Position numbers and translations under genes: made by a program | Notes under the pieces: generated by a model | What the model was told of the DNA's origin: nothing | The model's database searches: none | What the model saw: the letters and a program-made list of their open reading frames with translations, nothing else | Assembly: GCA_020853155.1 (NCBI GenBank) | Contig: JADYZL010000147.1 | Coordinates: 1 to 13,110, forward strand | From: Bryobacterales bacterium | GTDB taxonomy: Bacteria > Acidobacteriota > Terriglobia > Bryobacterales > Bryobacteraceae | Reading direction: 5' to 3' | DNA length: 13,110 bases | Part shown: in pieces, positions 1 through 6,414 of the stretch | Layout of the letters: each line of letters starts with the position of its first letter | Position numbering within the stretch: position 1 is the first letter of the stretch

Positions 1-139
1 CAGCGGCTGATCGAGAGTACAGGGCCGAAATCTCCTCATATATCGGTTGGATGAGACAGATCAGAACAAGGCTGCAGGGAAATGTTTGCACATCGAGAAA
101 GTTGACGTGTTAATCTCCGACAGGCTCGTAACGGAACCC
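1..139. other. Left edge, no supportable gene
   Basis: This stretch lies downstream of the minus-strand hydrolase gene. Reading from the window edge, plus frame 1 is open for 17 codons to a TGA at 52-54, and frame 3 is open for about 35 codons to a TAA near 108. Either could be the tail of a gene that begins outside the window, but neither has recognisable content. No hairpin followed by a T-run is visible, so no terminator for the hydrolase is called. Confidence 0.3.
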
Positions 140-790
140 CTAAACGGATGCCGCCGATTCATCCCAGACCATTTCTTCAACGAGATGTTCAAATGCATCC
201 AGTGCCCCGGCGAAGAAATGGTCTCTCGCCTCCACTTCGTAAAGCACCTTCGGATCCGGTAGACTTTCGACGAGCTGGCGCAATGAATCGATGGGCCCGA
301 ACTCGTCATGGGTGCTCTGGATGAAGATTTTCTCCCGCGCGCAGATTTGCAATACATCCAGATCCGGCCATCGGGTGGGGTAGCCCACCGCGATCAGCCG
401 TGTCGCCCCCACGCTTTGTTCACACCCCAATCGCAGGATCACACGTGAGCCGAAGGAGAAGCCTGCCAGGCTGAAAGCGAGGTTCGGGTAGCGGCCCCGC
501 AAGAAGCTCAATGCGGCACGGGCATCCTCAACCTCGCCATCCCCTTGGTCAAATTGGCCTTCGCTCAAGTTCACGCCGCGGAAGTTGAAGCGCAGCACCA
601 CCGCTCCCGTGCGCCGCAATCCCCGCGCGAGACGGTAGACCACCTTGTTGTGCATCGTACCGCCATGCATCGGGTGCGGATGGCACACGACCACGGCATG
701 CAGAGGTACGCCGGATTCGGGTTCCTCCAGCAATCCTTCGAGGCGCCCCGCGGGGCCGGGAATCATGACGGATTCGATTCTGCGCGACAT
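140..790 (-). CDS. Alpha/beta hydrolase, COG2945-like
   Basis: A 216-residue protein of the small serine alpha/beta-hydrolase type (COG2945-like, dienelactone-hydrolase fold). Visible motifs are an HPHPMHGG segment at residues 37-44, which in this family shapes the oxyanion hole, and the nucleophile elbow GFSFG at 110-114 with Ser112. The likely acid is Asp162 in STHDEFG, and the likely catalytic histidine is His191 in RDHFF. There is no signal peptide or membrane segment, so a cytoplasmic enzyme is expected; the substrate cannot be predicted. The ATG at 790 was chosen because a longer in-frame ORF to 970 runs antisense through the start and signal peptide of the next gene. Neither this start nor the ATG at 766 has a convincing ribosome-binding site, so the N-terminus is uncertain by 8 residues. 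It is transcribed divergently from the gene at 903 across about 110 bp. Confidence 0.85.
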   Translation of the reverse strand: MSRRIESVMIPGPAGRLEGLLEEPESGVPLHAVVVCHPHPMHGGTMHNKVVYRLARGLRRTGAVVLRFNFRGVNLSEGQFDQGDGEVEDARAALSFLRGRYPNLAFSLAGFSFGSRVILRLGCEQSVGATRLIAVGYPTRWPDLDVLQICAREKIFIQSTHDEFGPIDSLRQLVESLPDPKVLYEVEARDHFFAGALDAFEHLVEEMVWDESAASV

Positions 791-902
791 CAGGTACAAG
801 ATTTCCGAGCGGTGTCGATCTCCGCGCGAGCCCAGTTTGTTGTAACCGGAAATGGCCCAGGCGATATCTCTTGATAGTAAGCTGAAAGCAGGGGGAAATG
901 CC

Positions 903-1370
903 GTGTTCCGACTCGCGATCCTGTTCGCGTCCATTCTGATCTTGTTCTCTGCCGCATATGCGCAGGGCAATACGAAGGATGTTTATCAGCGCGACAGTAA
1001 TCCGGATTTCTTCAAGAAGCTGCCCGAAGTGAACCCCAAGGATTTGCCGTCAAGGGAACTGAGCGGCATTGTGCGCGACTCTAGGGACAATCCCGTGAAG
1101 GGTGCGATCGTGACCCTGACGAACCTCAAGACTAAGGCCGCGCGGTCCTTCGTCACCAAGGACGATGGACGCTACAACTTTGATCGCGTCATCAAGGCGG
1201 ACGACTACGAGGTGCGGGCGCGTTTTCGCGGAAGGGATTCGGAGACCAAGAAGCTCAGCACCTACGATCCGCGCGCGAAGGCGATCATGAACCTTCATTT
1301 CGACAAGTCGATCGACGAAGCGGAGACTGCGCCCGCCCCGAGTGCGGAAGCGAAGAAGCCGAAAAGCTAA
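903..1370 (+). CDS. Exported carboxypeptidase-regulatory-like domain protein
   Basis: A 155-residue secreted protein. Residues 1-20 form a signal peptide (hydrophobic stretch AILFASILILF, cleavage after AYA). A single beta-sandwich domain resembling carboxypeptidase regulatory-like folds (PF13620 type) follows at about residues 52-134. It starts LSGIVRDSRDNPVKGA and continues with VTKDDGRYNF and DDYEVRARF strands. The tail (about 137-155) is rich in Ala, Pro, Glu and Lys. The GTG at 903 is preferred over the in-frame ATG at 852. A purine-rich CAGGGGG at 889-895 sits 7 nt upstream of the GTG, and that start puts the signal peptide at the very N-terminus. Such domains often sit at the front of TonB-dependent receptors in Acidobacteriota, but here the domain stands alone with no barrel. 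Function is unknown, with a binding or scaffold role in the periplasm or at the surface possible. It converges with the DUF885 gene. Confidence 0.8.
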   Translation: MFRLAILFASILILFSAAYAQGNTKDVYQRDSNPDFFKKLPEVNPKDLPSRELSGIVRDSRDNPVKGAIVTLTNLKTKAARSFVTKDDGRYNFDRVIKADDYEVRARFRGRDSETKKLSTYDPRAKAIMNLHFDKSIDEAETAPAPSAEAKKPKS

Positions 1371-1413
1371 CCACCAGCCACTTGGAGCACGGCTTGTTGC
1401 GGAGGGCGATGCC

Positions 1414-3198
1414 TCAGGATCGGCTTTGTTTCGTAATATACGCTTCCATGACGCGCTGCAAGGTGGTGAGCGGAATCGATCCGTTCTCAAGCAGCTTGTC
1501 ATGGAAACCGCGGATATCAAACCGGGTCCCTAGCTTGGCCTCCGCCTTCGCGCGGAGTTCGCGAATGGTGATTTCGCCCATCTTGTAAGCCAATGCCTGC
1601 CCCGGCCAGGAGATGTAGCGATCCGTCTCCGTCGTGCATTCATGCAGCGGCAGGGCCGTGTTCTCAAGCAGATAATCGATGACCTGCTGGCGTTGCCAAC
1701 CCTTTGCATGTACCCCTGTATCGACCACCAAACGGCAGGCCCGCCACATTTCGTACGTCAGCCGGCCGAACTCGGAATAGGGGTCTGTGTAAAATCCGGC
1801 TTCTTTGCCTAGAAGTTCGGAATAGAGACCCCAGCCTTCCCCGAAAGCGGAGAAGTACGCAAAACGGCGAAAGGGAGGCAGGTTTTCCATCTCCGCCGCC
1901 AGAGCGATTTGAAGATGATGCCCCGGTACGGCCTCATGTAGAGTAAGAGCTTCCTGCGTGTACAGGGGGCGGGTTTCGAGCGCATACGTATTCACCCAGT
2001 AAATTCCCGGCTTCGTTCCGCCATACGGAGCAGAGACGTAGCGCCCACTCGTGTACTTTGGGGCAATCGCGTCCGGGACCGGTTCTACGGTGTAAGGTTG
2101 CCTCGGCAAGCGGCCGAACAGCGCAGGGAGCTTTCCATCCATGCGCTTCGCAATCCAGGCGGCGCGCTGGAGAAGCTCCTCCGGGGTCTTCGCGTAGAAG
2201 CGGCGATCTGTCCGCAGGAATCGGAGGAATTCCTCGAAGGAACCGCCGAATCCCGTCTTCCGCATGACCGCTTCCATCTCACTCCGAATGCGCGCCACTT
2301 CGCGGAGCCCGATTTGATGAACCTCTTCCGGCTCAACCGGCAGTGTCGTGAAGTAGCGCAACTCTCGTGCATAGAAGTCTTTGCCCTTCGGCAGGTCATA
2401 AGCGCCCAGCGTCCGCCGGCACCCTGGCAGATACTCTGAGGTGAAGAACTCGTAAAGCTTGCGATAGCCGGGAATGATCGCATTCTGGATGGCCTGCTCC
2501 CCCTCGATGCGTAGCCGACCTTGTTCCGATTGCGCCACGCCGGTTGGGAAGTGCTCGAAGGGCTGATAGAAGCCGCTCTTCCTGGGCTGATCCACCATGT
2601 GCGCGCTGATGGTACGCTCAAACCCCTGCATTGTGATCGCGGGCGGGGTGAAGCCCTGTTTCAAGCCCGCCCTCAACACATCCAGCATTTCGTCTACCGT
2701 TCGCGGCCAAGCGCGCAGACGGGCGAGCAGGTTCTCGTAATCCCGTGTGTTCTCGAGCGGGACCTCCTCAACGATGCGTGGGAAGTAAATGTGAAAGGCA
2801 GAATCGGAGTTCACCGGCATCAGGTAGCCTCCTGTTTCGAAGGCGTCTACATTGTGCTGCACCTCCACTCGAAGGACATCCTGGCTGATGCGATCCGCCT
2901 CATCGAGCGCCTCCGAAGGAATTCTGCCCAGATCCGCAAGCAGCGCCCTATAGAAATCGTAGGAACGCCGGGCCGCGGAGAGGCTAAGGTCCGGCAGCTT
3001 ATCGTTCCACTCCATCCGCCCCACCGAAGTCGCGAACAGCGGATCTTCTCGAAGCCGGAACTCCCACTCCCTCGCAAACAAGGCGTGGAGAGCGGCATGA
3101 TGGCCCTCCTTTTCCGGCGTGCCGGTTCGATTCCGGCAACTGGCTGTGAGCAACGCGAATCCGATGCCGGCCCGGAGAATGCTTCGGCGGTTTCGCAT
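1414..3198 (-). CDS. DUF885 family exported putative metallopeptidase
   Basis: A 594-residue protein of the DUF885 family (PF05960), typical full length. Motifs expected for a zinc-dependent hydrolase are HEAVPGHHLQ at residues 421-430 and GEGWGLYSE at 453-461. The conserved DTGVHAKGW (493-501) and WPGQALAYKMG (531-541) blocks follow. His421, His427 and the downstream Glu residues are candidate metal or catalytic residues. Family members are presumed peptidases, mostly uncharacterised. The N-terminus MRNRRSILRAG contains a twin-arginine-like RRSILR. It is followed by a hydrophobic stretch and Cys21 in LLTASC, an imperfect lipobox (Thr rather than Leu at -3). Export, perhaps as a lipoprotein, is likely. 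The gene starts 12 nt after the stop of the FG-GAP gene, with GGGAG just ahead of the ATG, so the two are probably co-transcribed. A 310-residue ORF antisense to it is a shadow. Confidence 0.9.
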   Translation of the reverse strand: MRNRRSILRAGIGFALLTASCRNRTGTPEKEGHHAALHALFAREWEFRLREDPLFATSVGRMEWNDKLPDLSLSAARRSYDFYRALLADLGRIPSEALDEADRISQDVLRVEVQHNVDAFETGGYLMPVNSDSAFHIYFPRIVEEVPLENTRDYENLLARLRAWPRTVDEMLDVLRAGLKQGFTPPAITMQGFERTISAHMVDQPRKSGFYQPFEHFPTGVAQSEQGRLRIEGEQAIQNAIIPGYRKLYEFFTSEYLPGCRRTLGAYDLPKGKDFYARELRYFTTLPVEPEEVHQIGLREVARIRSEMEAVMRKTGFGGSFEEFLRFLRTDRRFYAKTPEELLQRAAWIAKRMDGKLPALFGRLPRQPYTVEPVPDAIAPKYTSGRYVSAPYGGTKPGIYWVNTYALETRPLYTQEALTLHEAVPGHHLQIALAAEMENLPPFRRFAYFSAFGEGWGLYSELLGKEAGFYTDPYSEFGRLTYEMWRACRLVVDTGVHAKGWQRQQVIDYLLENTALPLHECTTETDRYISWPGQALAYKMGEITIRELRAKAEAKLGTRFDIRGFHDKLLENGSIPLTTLQRVMEAYITKQSRS

Positions 3199-3210
3199 GA
3201 GATTCTCCCG

Positions 3211-4359
3211 CTAACGGACCCCAAGATTCTCAAACAACATCACATTCCCCGTGGAGGCGCCGGAACACGCGATGTCGGGACGACCATCGCCATTGAGGTC
3301 CGCGATCTTACAATCCGCGCCGGCGACTCCCCCTTCGTTGAGAACGGCGCGCTTCCATTGCCGGCCCGCGCGGTCATTGGCCTGAAAGACACTGACACGG
3401 AAGCCCTTGCCGCGAAACCCGCTGACGATCTCGTCCCGCCCGTCCCCGTCTAGATCCGCCACCGCCAAAGCGTGGCCGTTCAGCATCCCGTCGTCGATAA
3501 CGACACGATCCCATCGGCGCCCGCGCTCGAGATAAACGGCCACCTGGTTGCCGTGCCAGGGCTCGATGGTAGCGAGAAATCGCTGTTTGCCCAGAAACCC
3601 CATCTTTACCTCACTGCTCCCGCATCGCGGGCAGGGCTCCGGATTCCCCTTCCCAATCGGAACATGCTTCCATAGCCCGTTTCGTCGCGGTTCGAGACGT
3701 TCGATTCCGTCGAAACTTGCGGTAAGCAACTGCCAGTCTCCCTTACTCCATTCGACGGGCGCGATGCTGTGCAGGATGCCGTGCAATTCGTTCGAGATGG
3801 TCATCCGCTTCCATTTACCGGGACGGTAGGCATAGATCGGGGCGATCCCCACGTAGTCCGGTGCGTAAGTCTTTGGCCCTACCAGGGGCGCCACAAGCAG
3901 CCATGGTGATCCGCCCTTTTCCACCGGAATCCATCGGAGCCGATGTGCCGTCGGCACTCGATCCAGTTCCCGCTTCTTCCAAAGCCGGTGTGGATCTCCA
4001 TCATGCTCTAGCAGCAGCACGTTCCCCTCGCTGCGATCCGGGTTCGTTTCGAAATGGTGGGCCATCGCGACCTCCGGGATGCCGTCCCCATCGAGATCGT
4101 GGCATTCGAGGTTGATGACTCTGGGAACGTCCCGCGCCAGCACGTGACGCTGCCATCCGGGGTTCTCGTACCATGCGAGTTCCGTGGCCCCCTCATCGAC
4201 GACAATCACATCCAGCTTGCCGTCGCGATTCAGATCCGCCAAAACAATCTGGTAACCCATTTTCAAACCGGTAACGATATTGCTCTGTCGGAACGCGGGG
4301 ATGCTCGCCGCCGGAAGAACCGAAGCAAGCAGGATCAAAGTTATTACCGAACGAAGCAT
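3211..4359 (-). CDS. Exported FG-GAP/VCBS repeat protein
   Basis: A 382-residue protein with a signal peptide (residues 1 to about 19, cleavage near LPAAS) and repeated FG-GAP/VCBS blades. Four calcium-loop motifs are visible: DLNRDGKLD (42-50), DLDGDGIPE (88-96), DLDGDGRDE (302-310) and DLNGDGRPD (354-362). Each is followed by a hydrophobic strand of the VIVV or EIVSGF type. The central part (about 120-290) has further strands but no canonical loops, so a seven-bladed propeller is plausible with some degenerate blades. Residues 243-246 form a CPRC motif, which is unusual in a propeller. The family binds ligands or partners rather than catalysing reactions in most known cases; no catalytic residues are recognised. 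It is the first gene of a two-gene operon with the DUF885 protein. It diverges from the DUF1080 gene across 93 bp. No strong ribosome-binding site precedes the ATG. Confidence 0.87.
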   Translation of the reverse strand: MLRSVITLILLASVLPAASIPAFRQSNIVTGLKMGYQIVLADLNRDGKLDVIVVDEGATELAWYENPGWQRHVLARDVPRVINLECHDLDGDGIPEVAMAHHFETNPDRSEGNVLLLEHDGDPHRLWKKRELDRVPTAHRLRWIPVEKGGSPWLLVAPLVGPKTYAPDYVGIAPIYAYRPGKWKRMTISNELHGILHSIAPVEWSKGDWQLLTASFDGIERLEPRRNGLWKHVPIGKGNPEPCPRCGSSEVKMGFLGKQRFLATIEPWHGNQVAVYLERGRRWDRVVIDDGMLNGHALAVADLDGDGRDEIVSGFRGKGFRVSVFQANDRAGRQWKRAVLNEGGVAGADCKIADLNGDGRPDIACSGASTGNVMLFENLGVR

Positions 4360-4366
4360 GACAACG

Positions 4367-4378
4367 GCAGTCTACTGC
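4367..4378. promoter_or_regulatory. 12-bp palindrome in divergent intergenic region
   Basis: The arms GCAGT and ACTGC are separated by CT, giving a perfect 12-bp dyad. It lies 8-19 nt upstream of the FG-GAP start, inside the 93-bp divergent spacer (4360-4452) that must hold the promoters of both flanking genes. It could be an operator or a small hairpin at the ribosome entry site of the FG-GAP mRNA. It is short enough to be chance. Confidence 0.25.
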
Positions 4379-4452
4379 AACTGCGCCTGCGGGGGGAAGC
4401 ACGGGCCGGAACCGCTCCGATTGGCGTCGCGGGAGTCTGCTAGGATTCCTCT

Positions 4453-5244
4453 ATGGCCGCCCTTTCCTTTCCGCGCTTCCACCACACGCGTTGTCCCCGG
4501 CTCCGGCTGGTGCTCTGTCTATTCCTGATTCTTCCTCTCGAGACGCTTAGCGCGGCACCCTGGTGCGGCACGGAAGGAGCGGTGTTTCATCCGCTAACGG
4601 CTCTTGAGCGGACGAACGGCTGGGTCGCCTTGTTTGACGGCTCTAACACGCAGGCATGGCGCGAGTTTCATGGCGCCGCCTTCCCTTCGGAAGGTTGGAA
4701 AGTGGTGAACGGCGCCCTCCTCCACAGCGAGGGGGACGGGCGAAGCGGGCGCGCGGGCGGCGACCTCACCACGCGCGATGTTTACAAGAATTTTGAGTTT
4801 GCCGCGGACTGGTGCCTGGAGCCGGGCGGCAACAGCGGAGTCAAGTATTTGGTGGTAGAGGCAAACAGCCCGCCCGCTTCGCGCTCCGCGTTCGGGCTGG
4901 AATACCAGATCATTGACGATATGGCGCATCCCGACGCCAAGCAGGACAACCGGAAAACCGCGGGCGTTTACGATGTGGCGGCTCCCGGTGCGAAGACGCT
5001 GCATCCCGCGGGGCAATGGAACCACCTGCGAATTGTGGTGAACCAAGGCCGCGTGGAGCAGTGGCTGAATGGCGCGAAGGTGCTCGAGTTCGCGCTCGAT
5101 TCCGAGCAGTTCAAGGGTTGGGTGGCGGGCAGCAAATACAAGAGCGATGCCCGTTACGGCGCTTCGCGGGAAGGGCGCATCGTCTTACAAGAGCATGGCA
5201 GCGGGGTGGCTTTCCGCAACATCAAAGTCCGCAGGCTCCCCTAG
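4453..5244 (+). CDS. Secreted DUF1080 (3-keto-disaccharide hydrolase family) protein
   Basis: A 263-residue protein: a signal peptide (basic residues up to Arg18, hydrophobic core 19-30, cleavage near LSA/AP at about 34) and one DUF1080 domain (PF06439), a concanavalin-like jelly roll. Family hallmarks are GWVALFDGSNTQAWR (56-70), FEFAADW followed by GGNSGVKY (114-132), GLEYQIIDD (148-156), AGVYDVAAP (170-178), GQWNHLRIVV followed by VEQWLNG (187-207), and a closing GRIVLQEHG with VAFRNIKVRRL (241-262). Characterised relatives cleave or eliminate 3-keto-glycosides made by a partner oxidoreductase; no oxidoreductase is in this window. A weak TAGGA ends 7 nt before the ATG. It diverges from the FG-GAP operon and converges with the exported TIM-barrel gene, with only 29 bp between stop codons. 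The family call is firm, the substrate unknown. Confidence 0.9.
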   Translation: MAALSFPRFHHTRCPRLRLVLCLFLILPLETLSAAPWCGTEGAVFHPLTALERTNGWVALFDGSNTQAWREFHGAAFPSEGWKVVNGALLHSEGDGRSGRAGGDLTTRDVYKNFEFAADWCLEPGGNSGVKYLVVEANSPPASRSAFGLEYQIIDDMAHPDAKQDNRKTAGVYDVAAPGAKTLHPAGQWNHLRIVVNQGRVEQWLNGAKVLEFALDSEQFKGWVAGSKYKSDARYGASREGRIVLQEHGSGVAFRNIKVRRLP

Positions 5245-5276
5245 CCGCGGTGGACCTCCCGGGTCTCCCTCGGCTA
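5242..5276. terminator. Possible bidirectional hairpin between convergent genes
   Basis: TAGCCG at 5242-5247 pairs with CGGCTA at 5271-5276, enclosing a smaller stem GACC (5253-5256) and GGTC (5262-5265) around a 5-nt loop. The stop codons of the two convergent genes lie in the outer arms. There is no T-run on either side, so it is not a standard intrinsic terminator. It may only reflect GC-rich sequence. Confidence 0.3.
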
Positions 5277-6251
5277 CGTATCGAGGCCCGCTTTCGCGCG
5301 CATTTCCCGAAGCCGGGCCATATCCCGCTTGAGCATCGCCACCACTCGCTCGCGCGGCATATCCAGTTGTTTGCTCCCATGTGCCGCCGCCCCCAATTCG
5401 TCATACTCGAGATGAAGCTGCAGCGGCATCGGTACGGTGGAGTTCTTGAGGAGGTTGAAGTAGCCGGTGAAATCCACCATTCCTTCACCGAGGGGGCGCC
5501 AGCGAGGACGCCACTGCCCTTGACTGTTCTTCGCCCAAACGAAATCCTTCACAGCCGTCCCCCGGGAATAGGGGAGAGCCAGCCGTAGGGTGTTGATCCA
5601 ACCTCCGAATCCGCCCTCGACGGTGGCATGGCCGATATCGTAGTTAAAGGAGACGGCGTTCGGATCTTCATCCCGGAGCAACTCCCAGAGATCCCACACG
5701 CAACTCCCCAATCGATTGAAGCCGGAGTGAATGTGGTACATGGCCGTCATTCCCAGTTTGGCATTCAGTTTCGCCAACTTCGCGATTTGCGGCTTGAACT
5801 CCTGAAGTTGCTCCGGTATCGGCTTTTTTGTGTCGTAGACGAAGTCGCTCCAGCGGTAGTGGGTAATGCCGAGAGATTTCGCGGTTTCGAGGATCGGCAC
5901 GGTGAAGGGAGAGTCCGCAGTCCGGATATCCGTGGTGATCATCACTACCGGGGTGCCTGCCTTGTGGAAGATCTCAACCGCTCGCGGCAAATCTTCGCGC
6001 ACGCGTTCCGGCTCAATATGGCCGTTCTTCCGCACCGTCAGGTCAATTCCCTCCGCGCCAATCTCACGCAGCACGGAGGCGCAAGTGCCAAAATCGGCCC
6101 AATGCAAATGCTTCGAGAAGAGAAGAAGGGGCAAACGCCCCGGAACCGGCAAGGAGACCGGGCGCCGTGCCGCAGGCTGAGCCGAAGCGATTGCCGCCCT
6201 GCTCAAGGCGCTCGAAGCCAGGAATGTCCGCCGCGCCAATTGATTCGTCAT
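5274..6251 (-). CDS. Tat-exported sugar isomerase/epimerase-like TIM barrel
   Basis: A 325-residue protein of the xylose-isomerase-like TIM-barrel superfamily (PF01261 type). The N-terminus carries a twin-arginine signal, RRTFLAS at residues 7-13, with likely cleavage after AIASA (about 24). A folded, possibly metal-loaded export is implied. Candidate metal ligands or catalytic residues are the YHIH segment (172-175), YDIGH (204-208, Asp205 and His208) and HLEYD (280-284, Glu282). Strands EGIDLTV (67-73) and PVVMITTDIR (101-110) fit the barrel. The ATG at 6251 is preferred over an upstream in-frame start at 6464. It has TTGGAGG 8 nt ahead and places the Tat motif at the N-terminus, whereas the longer version would run through the neighbour's terminator and 3' end. 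Relatives act on sugars, keto-sugars or inositols; the substrate here is unknown. It faces the DUF1080 gene tail to tail. Confidence 0.85.
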   Translation of the reverse strand: MTNQLARRTFLASSALSRAAIASAQPAARRPVSLPVPGRLPLLLFSKHLHWADFGTCASVLREIGAEGIDLTVRKNGHIEPERVREDLPRAVEIFHKAGTPVVMITTDIRTADSPFTVPILETAKSLGITHYRWSDFVYDTKKPIPEQLQEFKPQIAKLAKLNAKLGMTAMYHIHSGFNRLGSCVWDLWELLRDEDPNAVSFNYDIGHATVEGGFGGWINTLRLALPYSRGTAVKDFVWAKNSQGQWRPRWRPLGEGMVDFTGYFNLLKNSTVPMPLQLHLEYDELGAAAHGSKQLDMPRERVVAMLKRDMARLREMRAKAGLDT

Positions 6252-6259
6252 GGTCGAAG

Positions 6260-6266
6260 CCTCCAA
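6260..6266 (-). promoter_or_regulatory. Ribosome-binding site deciding the isomerase start
   Basis: On the minus strand TTGGAGG lies 8 nt before the ATG at 6251. It is the strongest Shine-Dalgarno match near any in-frame start of this gene and supports the 325-residue form over the 396-residue one. Confidence 0.65.
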
Positions 6267-6329
6267 GAGAATTCTATCTCTCCGGCGGATCATTATGCTC
6301 CGCTCCTGGGCAGGTCTCGGGTCGGAACG

Positions 6330-6356
6330 AAAAAAAGGGCGCTCCGGGGAGCGCCC
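6330..6356 (-). terminator. Intrinsic terminator of the PEP-CTERM gene
   Basis: Read on the minus strand, a GC-rich hairpin (8-bp stem GGGCGCTC/GAGCGCCC, 4-nt loop, 6337-6356) is followed at once by seven T (6330-6336). This is a textbook Rho-independent terminator. It lies 58 nt after the PEP-CTERM stop codon and 79 nt before the isomerase start, so it separates those two same-strand genes into different transcripts. Confidence 0.9.
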
Positions 6357-6374
6357 CAAACGACTGTGCGTTTG
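6357..6374 (-). other. Second hairpin next to the terminator
   Basis: A perfect 6-bp stem, CAAACG with CGTTTG around a 6-nt loop, directly abuts the terminator stem in the 3' untranslated region of the PEP-CTERM mRNA. It has no T-run of its own. It may stabilise the 3' end or be incidental. Confidence 0.4.
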
Positions 6375-6414
6375 CGAAGTTAGGATTGAGTGAACAACGG
6401 CTGGCTGCGGCGAG

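Noticed and set aside
852..902. ATG at 852 as start of the carboxypeptidase-regulatory-like protein
   Set aside because: It places 17 extra residues before the signal peptide and has no ribosome-binding site. The GTG at 903 has a good one.
791..970. N-terminal extension of the alpha/beta hydrolase (longer ORF to 970)
   Set aside because: It would run antisense through the start and signal peptide of the gene at 903, and its sequence does not resemble the hydrolase family. The family core fits a start at 790.
2521..3453. 310-residue plus-strand ORF
   Set aside because: It lies fully antisense to the DUF885 and FG-GAP genes, has no recognisable family content, and reflects the GC-rich codon bias of the true genes.
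5628..6383. 251-residue plus-strand ORF
   Set aside because: Antisense to the Tat-exported isomerase-like gene and running across the terminator hairpin; no motif recognised.
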